Assembly (NCBI GenBank): GCA_018653085.1
Contig: JABIAY010000075.1
Location: 1 to 64,000 of the forward strand
Length of the DNA: 64,000 bases
Source: Nitrospina sp.
GTDB taxonomy: Bacteria > Nitrospinota > Nitrospinia > Nitrospinales > VA-1
Direction of reading: 5' to 3'
Part shown: positions 7,767 to 17,075 of the stretch, one piece after another
Position numbering within the stretch: the first letter of the stretch is position 1
Layout: every line of letters begins with the position of its first letter
Program-made: the position numbers and the translations under genes
The notes under the pieces: generated by a model
Database searches by the model: none
What the model saw: the letters and a program-made list of their open reading frames with translations, nothing else
What the model was told of the DNA's origin: nothing

Positions 7767-10298
7767 ATGACAGCACACCCCATAGAAAAACCTGCCCTCT
7801 TCAAGCAAGATTGGTTCCTGAATACAGTAATTGTCCCCATAGCTCTTCTAGTCATACTTCTTTTAGGCCATTACGGATTGTTTTTGGGGCATACATTTTT
7901 CAACGATCAGGATTCTGCCGGGATTTTTATTCACCATGCGGGCAATATTCAATCCGGGGGCTGGAGACCCGACATCGCCTTTGGTGTGAGCTATTTTTTC
8001 CATGATCCTGGAGCCTTTCATGTGTGGGCTCCACTGAGATGGTGGCAGGAATTATTTTCCAATCCTCGCACAGCTTATAATGCTTCAATCATAGGTCTAT
8101 TATGGTTCGCGTGCATTGCACAATTCTTTCTTTTAAATAGAACTGTTCCCGACTTGGGAAGGGTTAATTCAACTTTACTTTCAACCCTGATCGCTTTTGG
8201 ATCTCTGCGTCACGAATTATTTTTTCAGCGTACCTGGATAACGCTGTCAATAGGCACCGCATTGCTTTCACTTATTCTTTACGATTTCATGAAACGCCCC
8301 TCTATAAAATCTTACTTCCCCTATACACTAACCCTGTTCTTGACCCTCTTCCTGGGGAGTTCCATAAGCCTCCTTCAGTCAATTATCTTTTCCGTCTTCT
8401 TCTCCCTGATATATGTGTACTACCACCAACTTCATAAGAAGTTTCAGGATTTGCTGTTATGGGCACGGCGCATTTTCTTGTTGAACCTGGTAGCAGGGGC
8501 AACTATTTTCCTTCTTGGAGCGTGGGTATTTTACTCAGTTTTCATAGAACTGTCCTTAACAAGCTATGTACGAGACCCTGATTACAGCACTACCAGCTTT
8601 TTTGTCTCGTCACCATCCCTGATATATTTATTGCAGAGAATATTTGCTTATGCTCATGCAGGATTAATTTCGCCGTGGTCTGCAGCCCTTGGAATTAACC
8701 ATTCCGGGTTCAATCCAATAGGCGACTGGAATCATGTATCACCCGTTTTTCCCGTTATGCTGGCATTACTTGTATTTTACAAAAGCCGGAATTTCTGGGA
8801 ATTTTTTGCTAAAACCGTGGTCTTTGGTTTCTTTTTTTGGCAGGAACTGGAATTTTGGGCTCCGGGTGTTCTAAATATTGTTCAATCTACGATCAACCTT
8901 TACCCCCCTATCAAGTTTCAACCTGTCATACAAGTTTACCAGATAGTATTGATGGGTGTTCTGATCCGCCGCATACAAACCGGCGAATCCATCATCGGCT
9001 CATTAGGTTTGAAAGTTACAAAAGTTGTAGCGGCTTCTATCTCTCTCCTTTATATTGGCCTTGCAATTGTTGCTATCATGTCTTCTTCCACGCCCAGCAC
9101 TCTGAATTCGATATTGAATTCACTCTACCCTTGGGCGGCAACGTTGGTTCAAGCTCCCGAAAACATATCCCTAATCATGCCCAGTGTTATTTCTGAAAAT
9201 ATCCGCCTTTTTGGTGAAACAATGGGCTGGCGATCAATTACATTCTACACTTTGAGCTTTAGTATTATAGCCATATTCACAACAAGTCGCTGGCCTCAAA
9301 CCATGCGCATGGGAAAGGGTCAGTTTTTCACAAGTATTATTTTGATAAATAGTATTTTCTTTGCCTGGTCCATTTTCCCACTGAATAAGGAGCCTATGAT
9401 TTGGGACCAACAAGAATTAAATGGTGTAAAATTGGCCAACACTTTTAAGAAAACGGATCGATTGATGAGGGTTGGCATTGCCGGTTGCAAGAAAACCTTT
9501 AACCCAGACTGCATTAAAAATAAATATCTAGAGGGGGAGTTTGGCCCTCGACGTAAAATGACAGGCTATAGATTGTCTCCGATATTCGATTTTTCTGCCC
9601 CTAAAAGTTTTACTCAAAAAGATTCGGCAGACTTAATAACAACCTTTTTCGATTTGGAAAACAATAATACCAAGGGGCTATTGAGAACACTGGTAAACTA
9701 CCCTCCTTACACCCCATCATTTCTTTATGATTTCTCTGCCACGAATTACATACTATCCAAAGACCGTCTACCCGACACAAACCAACTGAAGGTAATTCAC
9801 GCGACCAAGCAATTTTACCTCTACAAAAACCTTCAAGCATGGGATTATTTTTATTTAGCAGAGCGCCTCAAAACCATCGAAAGCTATGAGGAACTTTATA
9901 ATGGAGAAAAAGGGACCGCCTATATTTGGAGTGACGATAGCAAAACCCGGATTCCCCAGAAGTTGCATGACCCTGAAAGCAAATTAAAGCTTGCCCGGTT
10001 CGAGTACGGGGAAATGGAGTTTCAATACAACAGCAATGAAAATGAGTTTCTTGTGGTGGCGGATGCATGGCATCCACAATGGCGGGCTCAAATTGATGGC
10101 AATGAAACCGAAATATTAAAAACCAACGGAATATTTAAGGGTGTATTATTACCGCCTGGGTCTCATAAGGTAAAATTTTTCTTTGACAACTCTGTTTACC
10201 GACCCGGGATCTGGATATCAATTTTTTCCTGGGTGCTTTTCGTTTGCGCATGGATATCGTTGACTCACAGAGAATCCAAGATTCAGAGAGTTGATTGA
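7767..10298 (+). CDS. large polytopic membrane protein, YfhO-like
   Basis: The 843-residue protein has many hydrophobic helices over residues 15-520. They are followed by a soluble, presumably periplasmic part and a last helix near the C-terminus (GIWISIFSWVLFVCAWISL). The C-terminal stretch FLVVADAWHPQWRAQIDGNETEILKTNGIFKGVLLPPGSHKVKFFF is the hallmark of the YfhO family. Members are thought to be GT-C-like enzymes using polyprenyl-linked sugars to glycosylate surface polymers. The sugar here is unknown. It is the only plus-strand gene in this part of the locus and has its own upstream spacer. Confidence 0.85.
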   Translation: MTAHPIEKPALFKQDWFLNTVIVPIALLVILLLGHYGLFLGHTFFNDQDSAGIFIHHAGNIQSGGWRPDIAFGVSYFFHDPGAFHVWAPLRWWQELFSNPRTAYNASIIGLLWFACIAQFFLLNRTVPDLGRVNSTLLSTLIAFGSLRHELFFQRTWITLSIGTALLSLILYDFMKRPSIKSYFPYTLTLFLTLFLGSSISLLQSIIFSVFFSLIYVYYHQLHKKFQDLLLWARRIFLLNLVAGATIFLLGAWVFYSVFIELSLTSYVRDPDYSTTSFFVSSPSLIYLLQRIFAYAHAGLISPWSAALGINHSGFNPIGDWNHVSPVFPVMLALLVFYKSRNFWEFFAKTVVFGFFFWQELEFWAPGVLNIVQSTINLYPPIKFQPVIQVYQIVLMGVLIRRIQTGESIIGSLGLKVTKVVAASISLLYIGLAIVAIMSSSTPSTLNSILNSLYPWAATLVQAPENISLIMPSVISENIRLFGETMGWRSITFYTLSFSIIAIFTTSRWPQTMRMGKGQFFTSIILINSIFFAWSIFPLNKEPMIWDQQELNGVKLANTFKKTDRLMRVGIAGCKKTFNPDCIKNKYLEGEFGPRRKMTGYRLSPIFDFSAPKSFTQKDSADLITTFFDLENNNTKGLLRTLVNYPPYTPSFLYDFSATNYILSKDRLPDTNQLKVIHATKQFYLYKNLQAWDYFYLAERLKTIESYEELYNGEKGTAYIWSDDSKTRIPQKLHDPESKLKLARFEYGEMEFQYNSNENEFLVVADAWHPQWRAQIDGNETEILKTNGIFKGVLLPPGSHKVKFFFDNSVYRPGIWISIFSWVLFVCAWISLTHRESKIQRVD

Positions 10299-10495
10299 AT
10301 GTGCTGGGGTTAACTTCATCAAGAGATGCCGTTGCCCAACCCACTCTTGGGACGATTTATAGCGAGGGGATTACACAAAACTATCAGGAAGCTATTAAAT
10401 GGCACAGGCTTACAGCGGGACAGGGAAATACTGATCTCCAGCAGGCTTTTTTATTATCAAGAGAAATGAAATTGAGTGAAACCAGCTTTATTTAA
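10295..10495 (+). pseudogene. Sel1-repeat protein fragment
   Basis: A 66-codon frame starting at TTG overlaps the stop of the YfhO-like gene by four bases. Its core AQPTLGTIYSEGITQNYQEAIKWHRLTAGQGNTDLQQAF matches about one Sel1-like repeat (A-x2-LG-x2-Y-x2-G-x5-Y-x2-A-x2-W). Real Sel1 proteins carry several repeats and usually a signal peptide, both absent here. I read it as a decayed remnant of a larger gene. It ends just inside the converging sugar methyltransferase gene. Confidence 0.55.
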
Positions 10496-11585
10496 TAATT
10501 TGCTCCATTTTTATGAACATATTATCTCTCTGTACCAGGCGACCCAACCGGCATATTTCGTAGGCCAACACCCTGTTTTTAGGATCCCAGGGGAACTCCG
10601 AGAACCTGATTACAGGCTCATTTGATATTTCACTCGAGATTTCAGGTCCTCCAGGAATCTTTTCGGCACGATTCCTCGTGTAGAAATATCCTCCGTTTCG
10701 GGATGTCCGCTCTATTAATTCAAAGTATTCTTCAATTTGTTCCTTTTTCATCTCTTGAAAAGAGGAAGTGTTAATGGACAGGTCTATAAAATCATCAGGA
10801 ATCAAATGAATCTGGTCAGGAGTGAGGAATGTAAAACCTTTGTTTTCAGATAAAGGAGTTTTCGCTTCATGGGGCATAGTGATTTTCACATCTGGAAACA
10901 AATTCGATAAGAAAGCCATGGAAAGACATAATGTATTTGGTAGGTCAACTACTATAAAGTTCTTCTGGTGATTTGAATATATAATGGAGGCTAAATTTCC
11001 GTTTCCTGGACCAATTTCTAAAACCGTTTTTATTTCATTCCAATCAATCAATCCAGAGATAATATTAAACTGGTAATAAGTAACAATCAGATGGTCGCTT
11101 AAATTTAGCCCTGTTTTCTGGGTATATTGCTCCGCCAATTCTCTGACGTTGGATGCGACCCCGAGATTTTTTTTTAAATCCAGAAAATTAATCCGAAATG
11201 GACTGAGGTCCGGATCGGAAACATCACAATGATTCATTACCGCATCGTAAGCTGCACTAGTACTCATGGTCGCCATGAATTCTTCGGCGCCCATTAATTG
11301 GGCAAACTTTTGGAAAAGTTTTTTCTGAGCTATTGGCAGATACCACTTAGGATTTTTCAATAGTTTTCTAATTTTAACAAACAGATCCCATTTCCCTGGA
11401 GGCACATAATACCCTAAGCTTCCCGAAGTTATGACTCGGTCAGGCAAAATATCAATACTCATATTGTCGGTTTCGTATTGCCAATATTCAGATAATGAGT
11501 AATCAGGAATATCTCTAGCTTGGCGGGAGCCACGAAAGTCTCTCATTCTTTGAAGGATTTCCTTCGGAAGGATGAACTCATGCAT
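10488..11585 (-). CDS. putative sugar O-methyltransferase
   Basis: The 365-residue protein resembles the putative sugar O-methyltransferase family of O-antigen loci. The N-terminal region has YSLSEYWQYETDNM and SGSLGYYVPPGKW. A central SAM-binding motif reads VLEIGPGNGNLASII, then FIVVDLPNTL, a pattern close to the methyltransferases that modify rhamnose or related sugars. It probably caps or decorates a glycan repeat unit in the cytoplasm. The minus-strand orientation matches the downstream-reading GNAT and aminotransferase genes, separated from them by the tRNA-like scar. The acceptor position is not predictable. Confidence 0.8.
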   Translation of the reverse strand: MHEFILPKEILQRMRDFRGSRQARDIPDYSLSEYWQYETDNMSIDILPDRVITSGSLGYYVPPGKWDLFVKIRKLLKNPKWYLPIAQKKLFQKFAQLMGAEEFMATMSTSAAYDAVMNHCDVSDPDLSPFRINFLDLKKNLGVASNVRELAEQYTQKTGLNLSDHLIVTYYQFNIISGLIDWNEIKTVLEIGPGNGNLASIIYSNHQKNFIVVDLPNTLCLSMAFLSNLFPDVKITMPHEAKTPLSENKGFTFLTPDQIHLIPDDFIDLSINTSSFQEMKKEQIEEYFELIERTSRNGGYFYTRNRAEKIPGGPEISSEISNEPVIRFSEFPWDPKNRVLAYEICRLGRLVQRDNMFIKMEQIIK

Positions 11586-11669
11586 TTAAATCAAAATCTC
11601 CTGAACTATGATCGAGGTGGGGAGAAAATTAACAACAAATATATCATACAATCGATCCATTGATTTTAA

Positions 11670-11697
11670 TGGTCAAGATGAGAGGATTTGAACCTCT
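11670..11697 (-). other. tRNA 3'-end fragment (T-arm, acceptor strand and CCA)
   Basis: On the minus strand the sequence AGAGGTTCAAATCCTCT forms a perfect 5-bp T-stem with a consensus T-loop (GTTCAAATC). It is followed by a 7-base acceptor strand (CATCTTG), A and CCA. No matching D-arm, anticodon arm or 5' acceptor strand (CAAGATG) lies upstream, so this is not a complete tRNA gene. Such 3' fragments are typical scars left by integrases that recombine at tRNA genes. The stop codon of the GNAT gene at 11696 overlaps the T-arm. Confidence 0.6.
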
Positions 11698-12277
11698 AAG
11701 GATCAAGTTTCTCTCTTGTGGTACTCCTCCAATCTGACCGAAGAAGACTCATTTGATAAAGGGAGTACCGTTTCCCATCAAACTTCAAAACATCTCGAAT
11801 GATCCCTTCCATGACAAACCCTCCCTTCACGTAAACAGTTATCGCCGCAATATTACATAGCTGCACACTTGCACTCAACCGGTGAAGTTTTTTTATATTG
11901 AAACCGTAATCCGCCATTAACTGGCACAATTCTTTTCCATAACCTGTTCCTCGAAATTTTTTATCTCCCAGAAGAACATGAGCGAGGGTTCCATGTTCGT
12001 GGTTTAGGCTAATATTTTTAAGCTCAAAGTGACCAATATGCTCACCAGAAGCAATATGGTAGACTGCCAAAAACTCGTGCGTGTTTGGAAGTTCACGGGA
12101 TTGACGATAGTCTTCAAATAATTGCGTTGTCACCGGAAATTTAAGCGATGCAGATGTCATAAAAAGTTCAAATTTATTTTCCGGCATCCATTTTGAGAGG
12201 TTTTCAGAATGGACGGGTCGATATTGCTTGACCCCTAAATTTTGCGTTTTCACTAAAAATTCTTCTGGATCACCCAT
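11696..12277 (-). CDS. GNAT family N-acetyltransferase (RimJ/RimL-like)
   Basis: The 193-residue acyl-CoA-dependent acetyltransferase has the GNAT core: GHFELKNISLNHEHGTLAHVLLGDKKFRGTGYGKELCQLM, where RGTGYG is the CoA pyrophosphate loop. The segment HRLSASVQLCNIAAITVYVKGGFVMEGI is the typical RimL-like C-terminal motif. It ends nine bases before the HisC-like gene start, so the two form an operon. An aminotransferase plus N-acetyltransferase pair suggests formation of an N-acetylated amino sugar or amino acid. The C-terminus overlaps a tRNA fragment, so its last codons may derive from recombination. Confidence 0.85.
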   Translation of the reverse strand: MGDPEEFLVKTQNLGVKQYRPVHSENLSKWMPENKFELFMTSASLKFPVTTQLFEDYRQSRELPNTHEFLAVYHIASGEHIGHFELKNISLNHEHGTLAHVLLGDKKFRGTGYGKELCQLMADYGFNIKKLHRLSASVQLCNIAAITVYVKGGFVMEGIIRDVLKFDGKRYSLYQMSLLRSDWRSTTREKLDP

Positions 12278-12286
12278 ATTTAGCCT

Positions 12287-13366
12287 CTAACTTGAAATTT
12301 CTTTCAGCACCATTGAAAGCTTCTCAATAAAAACTTTCATCTGCTCAACAGAACCTAAACCAACCCTTATATAGGGCTCAAGGCACAGTTCCTTAAACCC
12401 TCCTTTTATCATAATTTTTTCTCTGAACAACAGTTTAACTATTTCTTCTGCTCTTTTTCTACTACTAACATTAATCAATACGAAGTTGGCGTGACTCTCC
12501 TCCATATGAAGCCCTAGCTCAGGTATTTTTTTTTCAAGATAATGTTTTCCTGCAGATATCTGCCCTAAGTAATCATCTAAAATTTCAGGGTGGTATAATA
12601 GGTAACAACCAAAACTAACGGCAAATGAATTAACTTCGTACATTGGCCTTACCTTAAACAAATCACTAATTATTTGTTTGGAACTGGCAAGGTATCCTAG
12701 GCGAGCGGATGCCAGGCCCAAAGCCTTAGAAAATGTCCTGGAAACCACTAAGTTGTCGTAGTCACTTAAAAAATCCAGCATAGTTTGTCCGTAAAATTGC
12801 TGGTATGCCTCATCTATCAGAACCAATGCACCATATTTTCTTGCAGCCTCGATAATTTTATTTAAATCCTGTTGCGAAAAAACTGTCCCTGTAGGACTAT
12901 TTGGGTTGGGAATACAAACTAATCTTGTCGCTGAAGTAATCTTGTTGATAATTTTTTCTGGCGAAATAATAAAGCCCTTGCCATACACGCATTCTTCTAG
13001 CCGGGCCTGGAACATCTGCACGTAAACATAGTACATGGCATAGGTGGGGCTGATCAAAATCACTTCATCGCCTGGTTCCACATAGGCCTCAAACACACTT
13101 TTAATTGCCGCATCGGAGCCGGAAGAAAGATATATTTGGCCCAGATCTAATGCCAATGTTTCAGCTAATTTCGCGTAAAGAGGTTTTACATCAGGGTAGG
13201 AACTAACCAAATCAGGGGTAATCAAACTGCATAAATCTTGCAATACTTCTCCAGAAAAACCAATCACATTTTCATTTCTATCTAAAGAAAGATAGCTTGA
13301 ACGGTTGAAGCTTGCATTAGCAACCCGGTGGAGATCTGCAATATGTTTTTTTTGTTTGATGGGCAT
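12287..13366 (-). CDS. PLP-dependent aminotransferase, HisC-like
   Basis: This is a class I/II fold-type I aminotransferase of 359 residues. It has the small-domain start LSLDRNENVIGF, SSGSDAAIKSVFEA, IPNPNSPTGTVFS, LIDEAYQQFYG, and the PLP lysine in RTFSKALGLASARLGYL. This resembles histidinol-phosphate aminotransferases. No other his genes are nearby and the gene pairs with a GNAT gene in a glycan locus, so its substrate is likely not histidinol phosphate. The ATG has no strong ribosome-binding site. It is the first gene of the aminotransferase-GNAT pair. Confidence 0.87.
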   Translation of the reverse strand: MPIKQKKHIADLHRVANASFNRSSYLSLDRNENVIGFSGEVLQDLCSLITPDLVSSYPDVKPLYAKLAETLALDLGQIYLSSGSDAAIKSVFEAYVEPGDEVILISPTYAMYYVYVQMFQARLEECVYGKGFIISPEKIINKITSATRLVCIPNPNSPTGTVFSQQDLNKIIEAARKYGALVLIDEAYQQFYGQTMLDFLSDYDNLVVSRTFSKALGLASARLGYLASSKQIISDLFKVRPMYEVNSFAVSFGCYLLYHPEILDDYLGQISAGKHYLEKKIPELGLHMEESHANFVLINVSSRKRAEEIVKLLFREKIMIKGGFKELCLEPYIRVGLGSVEQMKVFIEKLSMVLKEISS

Positions 13367-13944
13367 TGTGAAAGAATTTAAAGACTAAACTAAATGCCTT
13401 ATTTAGGTGACACTATTCTTGTTGTTATAAGGGGTCTTTGATTCTGAAAATTCGTTTTTTTGTAACTAGTATTCTACTTGAGGAATTCGCCTGCATATTT
13501 TATTATCATTTTTATGAGAACCGTCTTCCGTAGAGAAGATTCCGATATCTACGCCGAGCGTGAACCATGGCACCTTCGTAGCTGAACGTTGAGGAGGCTA
13601 CCATGAGACAAGCTTATCACATTATGGATAGAGGCGCAGGAAGAGATGCCGAGCTATCGGGCTACGATGGCCAGTTACAGTGGGAAGGTCCAGATCCAGC
13701 GTGGGCCGATGGCAGGACAAAAAGATGGTTTTACATTGGACGGCCTCGGAATTTTACATAAGTCCGGCTTCCATAAATGTATGAATCTGGTGTCTTTGTT
13801 TTTGAGTGAATTGGGTGTAAGCTCTTACCGTGGCCCTTTGATTTGCCGATTTAGGAAAAGTGTTGAGTTTTTCACAGCTTGCCTCTTGGTCAATCACCAA
13901 AATTGCACTTACAAATTAACTTCAAGCCAAACTAAACAAATAAG
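13367..13944. other. intergenic region with possible transposase remnant
   Basis: About 580 bases separate the HisC-like gene from the dehydrogenase gene. Around 13603 a good GAGGAGG precedes ATGAGACAAGCTTATCAC, encoding MRQAYHIMDRGAGR. That string resembles the YHxMNRGA start of IS200/RAYT-type Y1 transposases, but the frame then loses similarity. I read it as a possible tiny remnant only. The 100-codon ORF at 13646-13948 is not recognisable. The promoter for the plus-strand four-gene group should lie here. Confidence 0.35.
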
Positions 13945-14886
13945 ATGAATGCCACAAAAAAGGTCGCCGTTTGCTCCCGTTCTTTTTCACAAAATTCTAT
14001 TCTGCGCTCCGAATTGTTGGCAACGTATCAACATGTCACCTTCAATGATGCAGGCCTTCAATTAAAGGGCGACAGCCTGGTCGAGTTCCTAATGGGGCAT
14101 GACAAGGCAATAATCGCTCTTGAGGCAATGGATGAGTCAGTACTCTCCCGTCTGCCCAAGCTTCAGGTCATCAGCAAATATGGCGTTGGAATGGACAGAA
14201 TAGACATAGTGGCCATGCGTACTTATGGTAAGCGCCTAGGATGGACGGGCGGAGTTAACCGCCGCTCTGTATCCGAATTGGTGATTTCGTTCTCCATAGC
14301 TCTGCTACGCCATGTGCCTGCGGCTCATCGCGAAGTCCTTTCAGGATCCTGGAACCAGAAATTGGGCAGCTATTTGACAAGAAAGACTGTTGGCATAATT
14401 GGTTGTGGTCATATTGGCAAAGATTTGGTCTCCCTGTTGCAGGCTTTCGATTGCCCAATTTTGGTGAACGATATTCTGGATTTCCCCGATTTCTATGCGG
14501 CCCACGGGATCGAGGCGGTCAATCTGGAGGAGCTCTTAAAGCGATCCGACGTTGTTACCCTGCACGTACCTCTAGACGAAAGCACTCGTGGGATGCTTGA
14601 TAGCCAAAGGCTGGCACTGTTGAAGCCAAGCGCTGTTTTGGTCAATGCTGCCCGCGGAGGTTTGGTTGATGAAGTGGCATTGAAACGGATGTTGCAGGAC
14701 AAACGTTTGGCTGCCGCTGCCTTCGATGTATTCGCTGAAGAGCCACCTCGGGATCAAGAACTGCTGGCGCTACCTAACTTTCTTGCCACCCCACATATTG
14801 GTGGCAGTGCCCACGAGGCAATTTTGGCCATGGGGAGGGCAGCAATTGATGGCTTGGATAATAATAAAATTCCAGATATATTTTAG
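13945..14886 (+). CDS. D-isomer-specific 2-hydroxyacid dehydrogenase (SerA-like)
   Basis: This NAD-dependent dehydrogenase of 313 residues belongs to the phosphoglycerate dehydrogenase family. The Rossmann motif VGIIGCGHIGKDL and the acid after it in LVNDIL bind NAD. The catalytic residues lie in NAARGGLVDE (Arg), FDVFAEEPP (Glu) and TPHIGGSAHEA (His). It lacks the C-terminal ACT domain of full SerA. It leads a plus-strand group with kdsB-like, Gfo/Idh/MocA and IMPase-like genes, suggesting oxidation or reduction of a 2-hydroxy acid or sugar acid in a dedicated ulosonate pathway. Substrate unknown. Confidence 0.88.
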   Translation: MNATKKVAVCSRSFSQNSILRSELLATYQHVTFNDAGLQLKGDSLVEFLMGHDKAIIALEAMDESVLSRLPKLQVISKYGVGMDRIDIVAMRTYGKRLGWTGGVNRRSVSELVISFSIALLRHVPAAHREVLSGSWNQKLGSYLTRKTVGIIGCGHIGKDLVSLLQAFDCPILVNDILDFPDFYAAHGIEAVNLEELLKRSDVVTLHVPLDESTRGMLDSQRLALLKPSAVLVNAARGGLVDEVALKRMLQDKRLAAAAFDVFAEEPPRDQELLALPNFLATPHIGGSAHEAILAMGRAAIDGLDNNKIPDIF

Positions 14887-15003
14887 GAAAACTTTCGATG
14901 GACAGATGTCTTGGCATTTTGTGCGATTAATTCTTTGAATCCATTATACGATGATTTATAGTGCCCTGTTTAGCAAGATGAAAAAATTAAAAGAGATGGA
15001 AAG

Positions 15004-15774
15004 ATGAAAGCGATAGGAATTATTCCTGCTCGTCTTGGGGCGACCCGCTATCCCAATAAGCCTATGGCTCTCATTCATGGTATGCCCATGGTGGGGCATT
15101 GTTATCACCGTACCCGCCTGACTCCAGGGATTGAAGCTACCTATGTAGCAACCTGTGACGAAGAAGTTGCTGATTATGTGCGTAGCATAGGCGGTTTGGT
15201 CGCTATGACCTCAACCAGCCATACCCGGGCTACGACGCGTACTGCTGAAGCGATGGAGCATATCGAGGTGGAAACCGGCGAGCGAGCCGATGTGGTGGTA
15301 ATGGTGCAAGGAGATGAACCTCTGATATCGATTGAGGCAATCGCAGAGACCCTTAAACACTTTGGCGATCCCGCTGTTGAAATCGTAAACATCATGTCAC
15401 GCCTTAGCACCTATGAGCAGTTTGTCGATAAAAATAATATAAAAGTGGTTGTAAATCATTGTAACGATGCTCTCTATTTCTCCCGCGAACCCATCCCTTC
15501 CTCTTGGCAAGGCCTGGAAGGTTTACCGATGTATATGCAGACCGGCATCATTGCTTTTCGCCGCAACGCTCTATTGCACTTCAACAATATGGATGAGACC
15601 CGGCTGGAGCAAATTGAATCCGTGGACATGAACCGGGTTCTAGAAACGGGTGGTCGAATTCGTATGGTCCTGACTGAAGCCGTCACCATTGGTGTCGATA
15701 CCCCTCAGGAACTCAAAGATGCTGAGAAACTGATGAATAACGACCCAACTCTAGCCCAATATCTGGTCCGATGA
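15004..15774 (+). CDS. kdsB: 3-deoxy-manno-octulosonate cytidylyltransferase family (KdsB-like)
   Basis: The enzyme couples CTP with a 3-deoxy-2-ulosonic acid to give CMP-sugar. Family blocks are all visible: IGIIPARLGATRYPNKPM (nucleotide loop), MVQGDEPLISIEAI (Mg-binding Asp), YFSREPIPS, QTGIIAFRRNAL and EQIESVDMNRVLETGGRIRMV. At 256 residues it has the usual length. It sits in an accessory glycan locus without kdsA or kdsC, and a KdnB-like gene occurs 25 kb away. It may therefore activate a modified Kdo, such as an 8-amino form, or another ulosonate rather than ordinary Kdo. Confidence 0.88.
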   Translation: MKAIGIIPARLGATRYPNKPMALIHGMPMVGHCYHRTRLTPGIEATYVATCDEEVADYVRSIGGLVAMTSTSHTRATTRTAEAMEHIEVETGERADVVVMVQGDEPLISIEAIAETLKHFGDPAVEIVNIMSRLSTYEQFVDKNNIKVVVNHCNDALYFSREPIPSSWQGLEGLPMYMQTGIIAFRRNALLHFNNMDETRLEQIESVDMNRVLETGGRIRMVLTEAVTIGVDTPQELKDAEKLMNNDPTLAQYLVR

Positions 15775-15879
15775 AAAAACATGGAATCCGGCCAACGGCA
15801 CCACTGAATCGATACTCCTGCTGAGTACTGAAGATGCAGAAAACTGCTTTGTCAATGGAACGTGTTTAGGGATTGACTC

Positions 15880-16917
15880 ATGACGAAATTAAAAGTAGGC
15901 ATAGCTGGATTTGGAATAGTAGGAAAACGCCGTAAGGACTGTATTGATCGTCATTCCAATTTACGTTTGGTTGCGGTATGCGACAAGACACTTGACGGAG
16001 AAGGCACATTCGCCGATGGTATTCGCTATTATAACAATTATCGGCGCTTGTTAACGGAAGATATGGACATCTTGGTCGTCTGCATGACCAACGATATTGC
16101 TGCGGAAGTGACGATTGCCGGCTTGGAGGTAGGTCTGCATGTTTTTTGCGAAAAACCACCAGGTCGCAATGTCGAAGACGTGGTAAAAGTCATCGCCGAA
16201 GAACGTCAGCATCCCAACCTTAAGCTTAAGTACGGTTTTAATCATCGCTACCATGAATCTGTTCAGGAGGCTCTCAGGATTTTAGACTCGGGAGAGCTTG
16301 GCAGTGTCATCAATATGCGTGGCGTATATGGAAAAGCAAAGCTTATTTCCTTCAACCAACCGGTCTGGCGCACCAAACGAGAGATTGCTGGCGGAGGAGT
16401 TTTGCTGGATCAAGGTATACACATGGTGGATCTCATGCTATTGTTTGGGGGTGTTTTCACCGAAGTGCACAGCTTTATCGCCAATAGCTACTGGGGACAT
16501 GATGTTGAAGACAACGCTTATGCTCTGATGCGAACACCGGGCGGTGTAATCGGGATGCTCAATTCCTCAGCAACGCAATGGCGGCATCGCTTTAATCTAG
16601 ATATCAACTTAGAGCGGGGTAGCCTTATTCTAGGCGGTATACTTTCTGAAACCAAGAGCTATGGTGCCGAGACTTTGACCGTAGTACGAGCCGATCCCGA
16701 CAACGATCGCGGTGACCCCATGGAACAGTTAACTCGTTACAACCAGGATCGATCATGGGATGAAGAAATCGCCGATTTTATCAAATGTATCCTGAATGAT
16801 AAACCCGTTCAAAACGGCAACTCTAAAGAGGCCTTGTGCACTATGCGGCTCGTTTTTAAAATCTACTATGCAGACCCCGCCTGGCGCAAAAGCTATGGGA
16901 TCCCAAACCCTGATTAA
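15880..16917 (+). CDS. Gfo/Idh/MocA family oxidoreductase
   Basis: The 345-residue NAD(P)-dependent sugar dehydrogenase has an N-terminal Rossmann domain (VGIAGFGIVGKRR). The family's EKP motif appears as HVFCEKPPGRNVEDV. The C-terminal alpha/beta domain has GGGVLLDQGIHMVDLMLLFGG, which includes the usual catalytic His region. Family members oxidise or reduce sugars, inositols or nucleotide sugars. Third in the plus-strand group; 105 bases separate it from the kdsB-like gene. It probably acts on the sugar precursor of the group's CMP-activated product, but that is inference. Confidence 0.9.
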   Translation: MTKLKVGIAGFGIVGKRRKDCIDRHSNLRLVAVCDKTLDGEGTFADGIRYYNNYRRLLTEDMDILVVCMTNDIAAEVTIAGLEVGLHVFCEKPPGRNVEDVVKVIAEERQHPNLKLKYGFNHRYHESVQEALRILDSGELGSVINMRGVYGKAKLISFNQPVWRTKREIAGGGVLLDQGIHMVDLMLLFGGVFTEVHSFIANSYWGHDVEDNAYALMRTPGGVIGMLNSSATQWRHRFNLDINLERGSLILGGILSETKSYGAETLTVVRADPDNDRGDPMEQLTRYNQDRSWDEEIADFIKCILNDKPVQNGNSKEALCTMRLVFKIYYADPAWRKSYGIPNPD

Positions 16918-17075
16918 TTTTGTTCTAGACAATGCCCGTATCCATAACCATTTTATTGGTTCTGTCTTGTCGATTGGATAAAATAAGAGCACCCAAGACT
17001 CCAATTTGTCCTAGGACAAGAACCCGAATCAAACCTGATTTTCCGTTTAAAATTTGCTAGGAGGAGGATTTTGGC

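Noticed and set aside
7549-7770. 73-codon plus-strand ORF before the YfhO-like gene
   Set aside because: No family recognised, no good ribosome-binding site, and the frame is open further upstream without a start; at most a remnant.
13646-13948. 100-codon ORF upstream of the 2-hydroxyacid dehydrogenase gene
   Set aside because: Composition and lack of any recognisable motif suggest chance; overlaps the dehydrogenase start.
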